Shown: in pieces, positions 1 through 8,870 of the stretch | How the letters are laid out: every line of letters starts with the position of its first letter | How positions within the stretch are numbered: the first letter of the stretch is position 1 | NCBI RefSeq assembly: GCF_002086735.1 | Contig: NZ_MVIJ01000028.1 | Span: 1 to 64,000 of the forward strand | Origin: Mycobacterium scrofulaceum | Lineage (GTDB): Bacteria > Actinomycetota > Actinomycetes > Mycobacteriales > Mycobacteriaceae | Direction: 5' to 3' | DNA length: 64,000 nt | Program-made: the position numbers and the translations under genes | Notes under the pieces: model-generated | The model's database searches: none | What the model saw: only the letters and a program-made list of their open reading frames with translations | What the model was told of the DNA's origin: nothing

Positions 1-1
1 G

Positions 2-79
2 GGCTACGCCAGCGGCATCTCCCTGGGCGACGGCAGCTTCTACGGCCGCCGCGCCGGCCGATCCGCGGCCAAGGGCTAG
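2..79 (+). CDS. C-terminal end of a KstD-like FAD-dependent dehydrogenase (partial)
   Basis: Only the last 25 codons are in the window, ending with TAG at 77-79. The peptide has the GYASGISLGDG...GRRAGRSAA pattern. This is the usual C-terminal flavin-binding tail of the fumarate reductase/3-ketosteroid-delta1-dehydrogenase family, where the glycine-rich segment contacts FAD. The family is inferred from this tail alone; the substrate cannot be read. It fits the neighbouring catabolic genes and the complete KstD-like gene at 24991-26694. Confidence 0.6.
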   Translation, partial: GYASGISLGDGSFYGRRAGRSAAKG

Positions 80-184
80 CCGACCTGCACTGATCCCTAC
101 ATCCCCCGCCCGACACAGCTGTGGCCGGTGGCGCTTTTGGCATGCCATGTGACAGCGAGCACAGGGCTATGGTACAAACTGGGG

Positions 185-201
185 TATCTCTAATAGAGAT
201 A
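185..201. promoter_or_regulatory. 17-bp palindrome, candidate IclR operator
   Basis: TATCTCT and AGAGATA form perfect 7-bp arms around AAT. The site lies 34 bp upstream of the ATG of the IclR-family gene, where a promoter would be. IclR regulators commonly bind short palindromes in their own promoters, so autoregulation is the simplest reading. This is inferred from position and symmetry only. Confidence 0.5.
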
Positions 202-235
202 TCGCAGTCAGATGCAATGGAGCTTTGGAGGACCG

Positions 236-1069
236 ATGTCAGCGACCCTGGAACCAGCAACTCCCACCGCCGTCATCGACCGCGTCTCCTTGGTGCTGGA
301 CGCCTTCGAAGGACCGGGGCGACTGACGCTGGCACAGATCGTGCGTCGCACGGGCTTGCCGCGTTCGTCGGCGCACCGGATGCTCGAGCGGTTGGTGCAG
401 CTGCGCTGGCTGCGCCGCAGCGGCCGTGACTACGAGCTCGGGATGCGGCTGGTCGAGCTTGGCTCCCTGGCCGTGCACCAGGATCGGCTCGTCCGCGCGG
501 CCGCCCCCCTGCTCGGTGAATTGCACCGCGCCACCGGGCTTGTCGTTCATCTGGCGGTTCTGGACGGCCCCGACGTGGTCTACCTCGACAAGATCGGTGA
601 CCGGCTGATCAATGCCATCCCCACCCGCGTGGGTGGTCGGCAGCCAGCGCACTGTACCGCGGTCGGCAAGGCGATCCTGGCCTACCGCGACCACGATGCC
701 GAGGTCGACCTGCAAGCCGGCAAGACCAAGTATTCGATCGCCACCAGCTCCCTGCTGGCTGCCGAGTTGGCCAAGGTACGCGCGCACGGTGTCGCCATCG
801 ACCGCGAGGAATCACTGTTGGGATTCGGCTGCGTGGCGGCCCCCATCGGTAACCCCGATGAGGCCATCGCCGCGGTATCCGTCTGCGCACCAATGCCACG
901 GATGGCGTTCGATCACCGGCTGACCGCCCCGGTCCGCATGACCGCGGTGAACATCTGGCGCCACATCCAAGATGGCCAGAATCGGGTGGCCCCAACCCTG
1001 CAGACCGTGCGGCCATTACTGCCCCATCGGCAACCAGCTGCTGGGCAGCCCACCCTGCAGTACGCGTGA
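236..1069 (+). CDS. IclR-family transcriptional regulator
   Basis: This 277-residue protein has a winged helix-turn-helix at about residues 30-53 (LTLAQIVRRTGLPRSSAHRM) and an IclR effector-binding domain from about 90 to 245, including the GRRQPAHCTAVGKAIL-type core. ATG 236 is chosen because GGAG sits just upstream; an in-frame ATG at 212 lacks such a site. The stop overlaps the GTG of the next esterase gene (GTGA), so the two are translationally coupled. IclR proteins typically control small catabolic operons and sense an aromatic or acid intermediate. It probably regulates the esterase and perhaps the wider island; the ligand is unknown. Confidence 0.9.
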   Translation: MSATLEPATPTAVIDRVSLVLDAFEGPGRLTLAQIVRRTGLPRSSAHRMLERLVQLRWLRRSGRDYELGMRLVELGSLAVHQDRLVRAAAPLLGELHRATGLVVHLAVLDGPDVVYLDKIGDRLINAIPTRVGGRQPAHCTAVGKAILAYRDHDAEVDLQAGKTKYSIATSSLLAAELAKVRAHGVAIDREESLLGFGCVAAPIGNPDEAIAAVSVCAPMPRMAFDHRLTAPVRMTAVNIWRHIQDGQNRVAPTLQTVRPLLPHRQPAAGQPTLQYA

Positions 1070-1986
1070 ACCTCGACCCCCAGGTTGCCTCGCTGATCGA
1101 GGGGCTGGACGCGGGCTTTCCACCGGTCCACACGATGACGGGCGCCCAGGCCAGAGCGGCCATCCGCGAGCGGTTCGTGCCGCCCGCCCAGCCCGAGCCG
1201 GTCGCCACAGTTCGAGACCAGACGATCCCGGGCACCGATGCCGAGATTCCGGTGCGGATCTACCGGCCCCACGGCCATGCCGACGACGCAGGCTTGCCCA
1301 TCCTGGTATACGCGCACGGCGGCGGATTCGTGTTCTGCGACCTCGACAGCCATGACGGCCTGTGCCGCAGTCTGGCCAATCTCGTTCCCGCCGTGGTGGT
1401 TTCCGTGGGCTACCGGCTGGCTCCCGAAAATCCTTGGCCCGCAGCGGCCGAGGATGTCTACACCGCCACCCGGTGGGCCGCCGGCGCCACCGGCGGAAGT
1501 TCACGCCCTGTTGTGGTGGGTGGTGACAGCGCCGGCGGCAACCTGGCCGCGGTGGCGGCGTTGATGGCGCGCGATCGCGGCGGTCCGGCGATCGCCGCGC
1601 AGTTGCTGCTCTACCCGATGCTCGCGGCCGGCTTCGACACCGAGTCATATCGACTGTTCGGCGAGGGTTTCTATAACCCGAAGGCCGCGCTGCAATGGTA
1701 TTGGGACCAGTACGTGCCCGCACCCGCCGACCGTGACCATCCTTACGCCTCACCGCTGCGAGCGGACCTAGACCGGCTGCCGCCCGCGGTATTGGTCACT
1801 GCCGGGCATGATCCGCTTCGTGACGAAGCCATCGCCTACGCCGACGCGCTGCAATCCGCGGGGGTAGTCGCCGTGCGGTGCGGCTTCGAGGGAGGCGTCC
1901 ACGGGTTCATGACGATGCCGATGCTCGACATCGCCCACCAAGCCCGACGGCAGGCGTGCCGCGAGCTGGCCACGCTGCTCCGCTGA
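1066..1986 (+). CDS. Alpha/beta hydrolase, hormone-sensitive-lipase (LipN/LipH-like) esterase
   Basis: A 306-residue cytosolic esterase of the HSL (bacterial family IV) type. The oxyanion-hole HGGG is at residues 84-87, the nucleophile elbow GDSAG at 153-157 (Ser155), and Asp249 (GHDPLRDE) and His279 (GGVHGF) complete the triad. Length is normal for the family. It starts at GTG 1066, overlapping the IclR stop. HSL esterases hydrolyse short-chain carboxylic esters. Beside a Baeyer-Villiger monooxygenase it is a good candidate to cleave the ester or lactone product. A second esterase of the same type closes the island at 15791-16735. Confidence 0.88.
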   Translation: MNLDPQVASLIEGLDAGFPPVHTMTGAQARAAIRERFVPPAQPEPVATVRDQTIPGTDAEIPVRIYRPHGHADDAGLPILVYAHGGGFVFCDLDSHDGLCRSLANLVPAVVVSVGYRLAPENPWPAAAEDVYTATRWAAGATGGSSRPVVVGGDSAGGNLAAVAALMARDRGGPAIAAQLLLYPMLAAGFDTESYRLFGEGFYNPKAALQWYWDQYVPAPADRDHPYASPLRADLDRLPPAVLVTAGHDPLRDEAIAYADALQSAGVVAVRCGFEGGVHGFMTMPMLDIAHQARRQACRELATLLR

Positions 1987-1987
1987 C

Positions 1988-3211
1988 TTACCGTGGTGCG
2001 GGCTGGGCGGACCGCTCCTCGATCTTGGTAGGGGGCCCGTAGCGTTGGTCGGGATCGAGCACACAGTGGGTGCGGCCGAAGACGGTGACCATGCACTTGT
2101 TGTTGTGGTTGCATCGGCTGCGACTGGCCGGATCGGCGATCATCTTGTTGACCAGGTCGGGTTCCCGCAGCAGCGCCCGACCCATCGCCACGAAGTCAAA
2201 TCCCTCTCGTCGTGCGGTCTCGATGTGGTCGCGCTGGGTGATGCCGCCGAGCAGGATTAGCTTGGTGTTGCGCATCACCGGCACGAATTGGCGGGCGGCC
2301 TCGAGCATGTAGAGGTCGCGGTACGGGTAGTTGCCCATCACGCGCTTGCCGGCCAGCCTGATGGCGGGCCGCAGAGCCGTCGGCATGACGCGGGCGAATT
2401 CCCGCACCGGGACGTCGCCCCGGAACAGGTACATCGGTTTGAAAACGGATGAGCCTTGGGTCAGTTCGAGCGCGTCGAGCGTGCCGTCGGTGTCGAGGAG
2501 CTGCGCGGTGCGTAACGCCTCATCGATCCAGATACTGCCGGGCAGTCCGTCGTCCATATCCAACTTGGCGATGACGGCGATCTGGCCCCCGGCCACCGCG
2601 CGGACGCGTCCGGCGATCTCCCGGGCCAGGCGGGAACGGTTGTCGATCGAGCCGCCGTACTCGTCGGTGCGGCGGTTGATGAGTGGGCTCAGAAACGAGC
2701 TCGGCAGGTACAGGTGGCCGAAATGCAGTTCAACAGCGTCGAATCCGGCATCGATGGCTACCTGCGTCGCGGCGCCGAACTGGTCGATGACACTGGCTAT
2801 CTCGTCGCGGGTGATCGCGCGGCAGTAAGCCCACGACGTCGGGTTGACGAACCGGCTCGGCGACAGGGCGGTCACCCCGGTCAGCGCCTTGGGGGCCACC
2901 ACCCCGGCGTGGCCCAGCTGAGCCGAGATGGCCGCACCCGCCCCGTGCACGGCATCGGTAAGTCTGCGCAGACCGGGCAGCGCTTGTGAGCTCATGACGA
3001 TCTGACCCGGGGCGCTGGCGCCCTCGGGCGCGACGCAGCAGTAGGCCACCGTCGTCATGCCCACTCCCCCGTCGGCGAACGTCCGGTGAAACGCGATGAG
3101 ATCGTCGGTGACCAGCCCGTGGGGCGATCGACCCTCGGAGGTCGCGGCCTTGATGATCGGGTTGCGCAAGGTGGCCGGACCGAGCTGCACGGGACTGAAG
3201 GAAGCGCTCAC
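1988..3211 (-). CDS. NADH:flavin oxidoreductase, Old Yellow Enzyme family
   Basis: A 407-residue FMN enzyme with an OYE-type TIM barrel. It opens with the FSPVQLGPATLRNPII strand (phosphate/FMN side) and carries the hallmark HFGHLYLPSSFLSP and NRRTDEYGGSIDNRSR segments at about residues 160-190, with a C-terminal GGI...VAMGRALLREPDLV phosphate-binding end. GTG 3211 is chosen because it starts just before the conserved N-terminal strand and follows a GGTGAGGGG stretch. Members reduce activated C=C bonds or act in 2,4-dienoyl-CoA metabolism. It converges on the esterase gene. A cysteine cluster near the C-terminus (CNHNNKC) hints at an iron-sulfur or metal site, as in dienoyl-CoA reductase-like members, but no third domain is present. 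Confidence 0.82.
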   Translation of the reverse strand: MSASFSPVQLGPATLRNPIIKAATSEGRSPHGLVTDDLIAFHRTFADGGVGMTTVAYCCVAPEGASAPGQIVMSSQALPGLRRLTDAVHGAGAAISAQLGHAGVVAPKALTGVTALSPSRFVNPTSWAYCRAITRDEIASVIDQFGAATQVAIDAGFDAVELHFGHLYLPSSFLSPLINRRTDEYGGSIDNRSRLAREIAGRVRAVAGGQIAVIAKLDMDDGLPGSIWIDEALRTAQLLDTDGTLDALELTQGSSVFKPMYLFRGDVPVREFARVMPTALRPAIRLAGKRVMGNYPYRDLYMLEAARQFVPVMRNTKLILLGGITQRDHIETARREGFDFVAMGRALLREPDLVNKMIADPASRSRCNHNNKCMVTVFGRTHCVLDPDQRYGPPTKIEERSAQPAPR

Positions 3212-3313
3212 CCCCTCACCGTGGTACCCAGCCCGATGGGGGGCAATGAGGTCCTCCCGATGGCCGGGACTGATCCTGTCCGGGGGTCGCACACGGTCGG
3301 TACGGTCACGCCC

Positions 3314-3661
3314 ATGGCCGACGGTCGGATTTTCGTGATCGACAGGGTGGTGACGCGGCCGGGCTGCGCACGGAAGTTCGTGGACACCTACCTCGCCGAG
3401 TATGCGCCCGGCGCCCGTTCGCGCGGAATGACGCTGCGCGATGTCCTGGTCAGCCCACCGATCTGGTTCACGGACCAATCCAACACCGTCACCATCACCT
3501 GGGCCCTGCCCAGCGCCCAGGCGTGGTGGGAAATGACCTGGAAGGGTCGCCCCGACCCGACGCTGGGCCAGTGGTGGGACCAGATCGGGGAACTCGTCGC
3601 CGAGCGGTCCCGCTCGGTCGCCGCGGCCGCCGACGACGTCGATGGGCTCTGCGATGTATAA
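3314..3661 (+). CDS. Small hypothetical protein, possible Dabb/NIPSNAP-like
   Basis: A 115-residue protein starting at ATG 3314, divergent from the OYE gene. It begins with a strand (IFVIDRVVTRPG) and has a pattern of amphipathic helix and Trp-rich C-terminus (AWWEMTWKGRP, QWWDQIGEL) like single dimeric alpha/beta-barrel domains. The stop codon overlaps the next start (ATGTATAA), so the two genes are co-translated. No catalytic motif is visible. Dabb-like proteins in catabolic clusters often handle hydrophobic intermediates, but that role is a guess. Confidence 0.6.
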   Translation: MADGRIFVIDRVVTRPGCARKFVDTYLAEYAPGARSRGMTLRDVLVSPPIWFTDQSNTVTITWALPSAQAWWEMTWKGRPDPTLGQWWDQIGELVAERSRSVAAAADDVDGLCDV

Positions 3662-4292
3662 CATCACCCGCCTCCTCGACGTCGCAGACGAACACCGCGA
3701 TCGGATACTCACGCTGGTGCGCGCGGGCGCTGAGGCAACCGGCGCCCGTCACCGGCTCGTCGAACCAACGCTGCCCGGGGCGCGCAACGGCGGTGACGTC
3801 CTCGTCCATTTGAGGTTCGACTCCCCGGGTCAATGGGTCAGCGCCGCAGGCGATTTCACTGCGCTTTTGGGGGACCCCGCGATCACCCATGTCAACGGGG
3901 TCGGCTACGGGGGTACGCCAACGCCCAATGGCGACCGCCCGGGCACGGTCTACCGGGCCCTGCTTTTACGGGTGCTGCCCGACACCGACGCCGACACCGT
4001 AGCGCGTTTCGAGGACGAGTTGACCTCGATGCCGCACTTCATACCGACGATCAGGGCGTGGCAGCTCAGTCGGGTCGACGACGCGGTCGGGGCATCACGA
4101 TGGACCCACGTGTTCGAGCAAGAGTTCAGCGACGTCGATGCGCTGATGGGGCCCTATCTGATGCATCCGATCCACTGGGCGGTCGTGGACCGCTGGTTTG
4201 ATCCCGAATGCCCCGACGTCATCATCCGAGACCGCGTGTGCCACAGCTTCTGTCGATGTGATCACCCCGTCTTGACCACGTCGCCCACCTAG
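3654..4292 (+). CDS. Dabb (stress-responsive alpha/beta-barrel)-like protein
   Basis: A 212-residue protein, or 216 if ATG 3642 is used. The second half (about residues 95-205) shows the Dabb pattern: an opening strand (YRALLLRVLP), a helix, IPTIRAWQLSR, a WTHVFEQEFSDVDAL strand-helix, and a YLMHPIHWAVVDRWFDPE end with conserved Y...HP.H. The first half may be a second, diverged copy of the fold. It is coupled to the upstream 115-residue gene and converges on the SDR gene. Function unknown; Dabb domains often dimerise around a hydrophobic pocket, and some are cyclases or decarboxylases. Confidence 0.65.
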   Translation: MYNITRLLDVADEHRDRILTLVRAGAEATGARHRLVEPTLPGARNGGDVLVHLRFDSPGQWVSAAGDFTALLGDPAITHVNGVGYGGTPTPNGDRPGTVYRALLLRVLPDTDADTVARFEDELTSMPHFIPTIRAWQLSRVDDAVGASRWTHVFEQEFSDVDALMGPYLMHPIHWAVVDRWFDPECPDVIIRDRVCHSFCRCDHPVLTTSPT

Positions 4293-4329
4293 TCGATCTG
4301 GGACGGATCCCCGTTGTCCGCGGACGGAC

Positions 4330-5217
4330 TCACATCCCGGCGGGCAGGATGTTCGGATTAGCGTTCGCAGGCGGTTCGAGTGGTGGCAGTTCGGTCTTTC
4401 CGTCCAGGCTGTGCACCCGCAGCCGTTGCGACCACGGGTAGTGCAAGCTAAACGCCACCAGGCCGGTGCGTTCGGCCGCCGGTAGATGACACATCGCCAG
4501 CACGGTTTCGGCCAGATACTCCACGGGTTCGGTCGGAAAGCCCTCCGGGATAAGCGCGGATGCGCCGGGAGTGCGCACAGCGGTCGACGGGCCAACACAA
4601 TTCACCGCGATGTTCGCGTCGAGCAGCTCGGCGGCCACCCCCTGGGTGAACCGGTGCAGTGCGGCCTTGCACGACGCGTAAATCACGTCGCCGGAGGTCT
4701 TGTTGTATTCGCGGTACGGCCGCACCGGTGCCACACCGGTGACCGAGCCGATGTTGACGATCCATCCGCCGCCCAGTTTGCGCATGTGCGGAACCGCGGC
4801 CTTGGTCAGCACGAAGGGCGTGCGCAGATAGTGCTCGACGGTGCGGTCGAAGGTCTGCAGCGGCATGTCCTCGATGACCGAGTAGTCGGCGAAGCCGGCG
4901 TTGTTGACCAAGATGTCGATGCGGCCGGTGCGGTCGAGCACCTGGTCGACCAGGGCCCCACGCGCCCGGGCGTCTTCGAGGTCGGCGACCACCCCGAACG
5001 CCGACCCGCCGGCATCTTCGATCAGGGCGATGGTCTCCTCGATCGTGCCGGGTAGTGTGCGATCGGACCCGGCGCGCCGCGAGCGTGAGGGTGCGTGAGC
5101 GCGCGCCGTCACCGCGACGGTGGCACCCTCGGCCGCCAGCCGCTGGGCCACCGCACGACCGATGCCGCGGCTGCTGCCTGTTACCAAAGCCGTCCTGCCA
5201 GAAAGTAACTCGTTCAC
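4330..5217 (-). CDS. Short-chain dehydrogenase/reductase
   Basis: A 295-residue SDR. The Rossmann motif TGSSRGIG is at about residues 14-21, NNAG follows at about 103, and the active site has Ser in NIGSVTG and a Tyr-Lys pair in the stretch before SCKAALHRF. A 20-residue basic insert (APSRSRRAGSDR) after the second strand may contact NADP(H). The GTG start at 5217 overlaps the TGA of the Baeyer-Villiger monooxygenase gene, so the two form one operon. It would interconvert the alcohol and ketone that the monooxygenase acts on or releases; the direction is inferred. Confidence 0.85.
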   Translation of the reverse strand: MNELLSGRTALVTGSSRGIGRAVAQRLAAEGATVAVTARAHAPSRSRRAGSDRTLPGTIEETIALIEDAGGSAFGVVADLEDARARGALVDQVLDRTGRIDILVNNAGFADYSVIEDMPLQTFDRTVEHYLRTPFVLTKAAVPHMRKLGGGWIVNIGSVTGVAPVRPYREYNKTSGDVIYASCKAALHRFTQGVAAELLDANIAVNCVGPSTAVRTPGASALIPEGFPTEPVEYLAETVLAMCHLPAAERTGLVAFSLHYPWSQRLRVHSLDGKTELPPLEPPANANPNILPAGM

Positions 5218-7142
5218 CGCAGTGCAAAGTCCTGCTCGATCGGCGCCCGGTGCTGATGCCAGACGTCGACCAGTCGGTAAGGCGTGGCCACCACCACCCG
5301 CCCCGAACCGGACCGGTAGTAGGTGTGGGCGTTGGGTGTGTGGCACCATACCGTGCCGAGCATCGCCTCATCGATCGCGGCAACGTAATCTTCGTATGCC
5401 TGCTGGGTGACCTCGATCGTGGTGGCGCCGCGCAGCGCCATCAACTGCAAGCATTCGACGATGTAGTGCGCTAGCACCTCCATGGAGAAGTTCGCTCCCG
5501 CACCGTGTCCCGGGCTGTAGTTGGGTGCCGACATGATGAACAGGTTGGGAAAGCCGGGCACCGTGCCACCACGGTACGCACGGGGGTTGTCACCCCACTC
5601 GTCAGCCAGCTTCTTGCCGCCGCGACCGCGGATGTCCACGGTGGATAAAAAGTCCAGGTAGTAGCCGGTCGCGTAGACGATGACGTCGAGGTCGACCTGC
5701 CGGCCGTCCTGGGTGACAATGCCTTTCGGGTTGACCTCGGCCGGCTCGCTGGCCTCCACGTCGACATGGTCGCGGGTCAACGCCGCGTAGTAGCCGCCCG
5801 GGTCACGGATGATCCGCTTGCCGTAGGGCGCGAAATCCGGGGTGACCTTCTTGGCCAGCTCGGTGCCTTTTCCGAAGGTGTCCTCGATGTAGCGCAGGCA
5901 CATCTGCAGAAGGACGTCATTGGCCGGCGAGATCGACAGGTGCTCTTTGTTCCAGTCCGGGTCTTGCAGGATAATCGGGTAGTTGTTGTCCGCGGTGCCC
6001 CAATAGGACTTGAGCCGGTGCCACTTCGCGTAGTAGGGCAGGTGCTGTCCCAGGTAACGCCGGAACGCGGGCACCTCATCGGTCAGCCGCTTACGCGGTG
6101 CCACCCAGTGTGGCTGCCGCTGGAACACCGTCAGGTGCTCGACCTGGTCAACGCACGCGTCGACGATCTGTACGGCGGTGCAGCCCGCCCCGATCACAGC
6201 CACCTTCTTGCCGGTGAGATCGAGTGAAGAATCCCACAGCGCCGAATGAATGCTGGTGCCCGCGAAGGTGTCTCGACCCTCGACATCCGGCCAGCGCGGC
6301 CGGTTGAGGTAGCCCGCCGCGGCGACCACGACACTGGCATAGCTGATCGTGCGACGGCCCTGGGCATCGACCGCATGGAGTTGCCATTGGTTGCGTTCCT
6401 CGTCCCACCACAACGCCTCGATCTCGGTGCCGAACCGAATGTGGTCGCGCAGCTTGTGTTTATCGGCCAGCGCCACCAAATAGTTCTGATATTCCCCACC
6501 CTGCGGGTAGTAGCTGCTCCAGTCCGGGTTCACCTCCCACGACAGCGAGTAATACGCCGACGGCGTATCGACACCGATGCCCGGATAGGTGGTGGTCAGC
6601 CAGGTGCCGCCGACCTCGTCATTGCGGTCGAAGATCTCAAACGCGACTCCCTCAGCGGCGGCCGCCAGCGCCATGCTGATCCCGGCCAGACCGGCACCGA
6701 TGATGGCGATGTTGATCGTCTCGGGGATCGGCATGGTGCGCGGCAAGGTTGGCTGTGACCGCTGGAAGCCGCCCTGTTCGAGCAACAGGTCCACCTGCTC
6801 GTCGTCGACCTGCGAACCCAGCGCTACAGGTAACAGCCGGGCGAAGAAGTCCCGGTCCACAGGTGCTGACGCATCGGCACACCGTGGTCGTCCCAGCGCC
6901 TCGACGAGGGCCTCCACCAGCGATTCGGCCGTGTCGGGGTCCGTAACGCCGGCCCGCTCGGGTGGGTCGGCAACATAGGAGATCTTGGGCGCGTAGGTGT
7001 CGATCACCGACACGTCGCCGGTAAGCTGCGCCAGCACCGCCAGCAGCACACCCGGGTCAGCCTGACGCAGGTTGGTGCGCAGCTCGTCGGGGTCAGGAGC
7101 GGCCGGTCCGGTGGGCGACGTCGATTCGGTAGCGGCGGTCAT
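5214..7142 (-). CDS. FAD-dependent Baeyer-Villiger monooxygenase with N-terminal extension (HAPMO-like layout)
   Basis: A 642-residue flavoprotein. After an extension of about 145 residues it carries the FAD Rossmann motif GAGLAG (149-154), the Baeyer-Villiger fingerprint FAGTSIHSALW (293-303, matching FxGxxxHxxxW) and the NADP Rossmann motif GAGCTA (318-323). The long N-terminal extension is the layout of 4-hydroxyacetophenone monooxygenase-type enzymes rather than of EthA/MymA. It inserts oxygen next to a ketone to give an ester or lactone using NADPH and O2. ATG 7142 is taken over an upstream in-frame codon; no clear Shine-Dalgarno decides it. It is divergent from fadD and overlaps the SDR. 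Confidence 0.88.
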   Translation of the reverse strand: MTAATESTSPTGPAAPDPDELRTNLRQADPGVLLAVLAQLTGDVSVIDTYAPKISYVADPPERAGVTDPDTAESLVEALVEALGRPRCADASAPVDRDFFARLLPVALGSQVDDEQVDLLLEQGGFQRSQPTLPRTMPIPETINIAIIGAGLAGISMALAAAAEGVAFEIFDRNDEVGGTWLTTTYPGIGVDTPSAYYSLSWEVNPDWSSYYPQGGEYQNYLVALADKHKLRDHIRFGTEIEALWWDEERNQWQLHAVDAQGRRTISYASVVVAAAGYLNRPRWPDVEGRDTFAGTSIHSALWDSSLDLTGKKVAVIGAGCTAVQIVDACVDQVEHLTVFQRQPHWVAPRKRLTDEVPAFRRYLGQHLPYYAKWHRLKSYWGTADNNYPIILQDPDWNKEHLSISPANDVLLQMCLRYIEDTFGKGTELAKKVTPDFAPYGKRIIRDPGGYYAALTRDHVDVEASEPAEVNPKGIVTQDGRQVDLDVIVYATGYYLDFLSTVDIRGRGGKKLADEWGDNPRAYRGGTVPGFPNLFIMSAPNYSPGHGAGANFSMEVLAHYIVECLQLMALRGATTIEVTQQAYEDYVAAIDEAMLGTVWCHTPNAHTYYRSGSGRVVVATPYRLVDVWHQHRAPIEQDFALR

Positions 7143-7244
7143 GCCATTGAGTCTGAAGCCCGCCGCCACCCCGGGCACCGCTGTTGTCTACTCAGCGGGA
7201 GGTCTGGATCACGGAAAACGACATTTGGACCTAGTGTTCGTCCC

Positions 7245-8855
7245 ATGCAACCCGCGCACCACGACGACCGAGTGACACGGGAACTGGACGCCGCGGTCGC
7301 TCAGGCGCGCAGTCAATCGCTCGGCGACATCCCCCGCCGGTCAGCCCGCCGTCAGCCGGAGAAAACCGCGATCATCGACGGTGATGTGGTGCTGACGTTC
7401 GCCGAGTTCGACCAGCTGGTGGACAAAGCCGCAGCCGCCCTGCGCGACAACGGCTTTGCCCCCGGCGATCGCGTTGCGCTACTGTCCCACAACTGCTGGC
7501 AGTTCGCGGTCTTGGCATTCGCGACCGCGCGCGCGGGGGTGGTCCTGGTGCCCATCAATTTCATGCTCACGGCCGAGGAGATCGCCTATATCCTCGGGCA
7601 CAGCCGGGTCCGTGGATTCGTCGTCGAATCCGCTCTGACCGCGATGGCCGAAAAGGCGATGCGCTTGGGCGGGGCTGTCACGACAAAAGTTGCGCTGATG
7701 GCCGACGGCGCCATCCCTCCTGTCGGCTGGCACGACTTTGCTCAGTGGCTCACCACGACCACAGTCGCACCGAACCCGCCCATCGATGATGAGCAACTCG
7801 TGCGGCTGATGTACACCAGTGGCACCGAATCACGGCCCAAGGCCGTCATGCACACCAGCCGCAGCCTGATGTGGCAGTACGTCAGCACCATCGTGGCCGG
7901 GGCGATGTCACCGGACGACGTCGAAATCCACTCACTGCCGCTCTATCACTGCGCGCAGTTGGACAACTTCTTGGCCACCGACCTCTATCTGGGAGCGACC
8001 AGCATCATCCTGTCGCGGCCGGACCCCGAATTGGTCCTGCGTACCATCGCGCGGTACGGAGTGACGAATTACTTTGCGCCACCCACAGTATGGATTTCAC
8101 TGCTGCGTTGCCCGATCTTCGACGATGTCGACCTGTCCAGCCTGCGCAAGGGCTACTACGGCGCCTCACCGATGCCCGCCGAAGTCCTACACGAAATACG
8201 CCGACGGCTGCCGAATCTGAGGCTGTGGAACTTCTATGGGCAAACCGAGATGGCGCCGCTGGCATCGGCGCTGGGACCCGACGAGCAGGACACCCACGCC
8301 GGCGCGGCCGGACGCCCGGTGGTCAACGTCGAAACCACCATCCTCGATGACGAGGATTGCCCCGTGGCACCCGGCATGGTGGGTGAAATCGCCCACCGCA
8401 GCCCGCATCTGATGATCGGCTACCTGGACGACCCTGCTAAAACGGCGGAGGCCTTCCGCGGCGGCTGGTTTCATTCCGGCGACCTGGGTTACTACGACGA
8501 GCACGGACTGTTGCACGTCGTGGACCGCAAAAAAGACATGATAAAAACAGGCGGCGAGAACGTTGCCAGCCGCGAAGTAGAAGAAATTCTGTACCGCCAC
8601 AACGGGATCCAGGAGGCCGCCGTATTCGGTCTGGCGCATCCCGTCTGGGTGGAGGCCGTGGTCGCCGCAGTAGTAACCCGCAACGGCGTCACCCTCACCG
8701 AAGACGACGTCCTCGTGCACTGCCGGCAGCATCTCGCCGGCTTCAAGACGCCCAAACGGGTCTTCTTCGTCGATTCACTGCCGAAAAACCCCAGCGGCAA
8801 ACTTCTCAAACGCGCCCTGCGGGACGCTTTCACCCTCGAATTCGCCAGCCAATGA
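7245..8855 (+). CDS. AMP-dependent acyl-CoA synthetase (FadD-like)
   Basis: A 536-residue ANL-superfamily ligase with the ATP/AMP motif MYTSGTESRPKAV at about residue 188, the A5-type FYGQTE motif, the HSGDLGYYDE and DRKKDMIKTGGENV hinge region, and the catalytic lysine near the C-terminus in PKNPSGKLLKR. It activates a carboxylic acid to its CoA thioester. It opens the long + strand run; alcohol and aldehyde dehydrogenases follow immediately, so its acid is likely the ALDH product. The substrate chain or ring cannot be read. The start at 7245 keeps the usual family N-terminus. Confidence 0.9.
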   Translation: MQPAHHDDRVTRELDAAVAQARSQSLGDIPRRSARRQPEKTAIIDGDVVLTFAEFDQLVDKAAAALRDNGFAPGDRVALLSHNCWQFAVLAFATARAGVVLVPINFMLTAEEIAYILGHSRVRGFVVESALTAMAEKAMRLGGAVTTKVALMADGAIPPVGWHDFAQWLTTTTVAPNPPIDDEQLVRLMYTSGTESRPKAVMHTSRSLMWQYVSTIVAGAMSPDDVEIHSLPLYHCAQLDNFLATDLYLGATSIILSRPDPELVLRTIARYGVTNYFAPPTVWISLLRCPIFDDVDLSSLRKGYYGASPMPAEVLHEIRRRLPNLRLWNFYGQTEMAPLASALGPDEQDTHAGAAGRPVVNVETTILDDEDCPVAPGMVGEIAHRSPHLMIGYLDDPAKTAEAFRGGWFHSGDLGYYDEHGLLHVVDRKKDMIKTGGENVASREVEEILYRHNGIQEAAVFGLAHPVWVEAVVAAVVTRNGVTLTEDDVLVHCRQHLAGFKTPKRVFFVDSLPKNPSGKLLKRALRDAFTLEFASQ

Positions 8856-8870
8856 AGGGACCGCTCTGTC

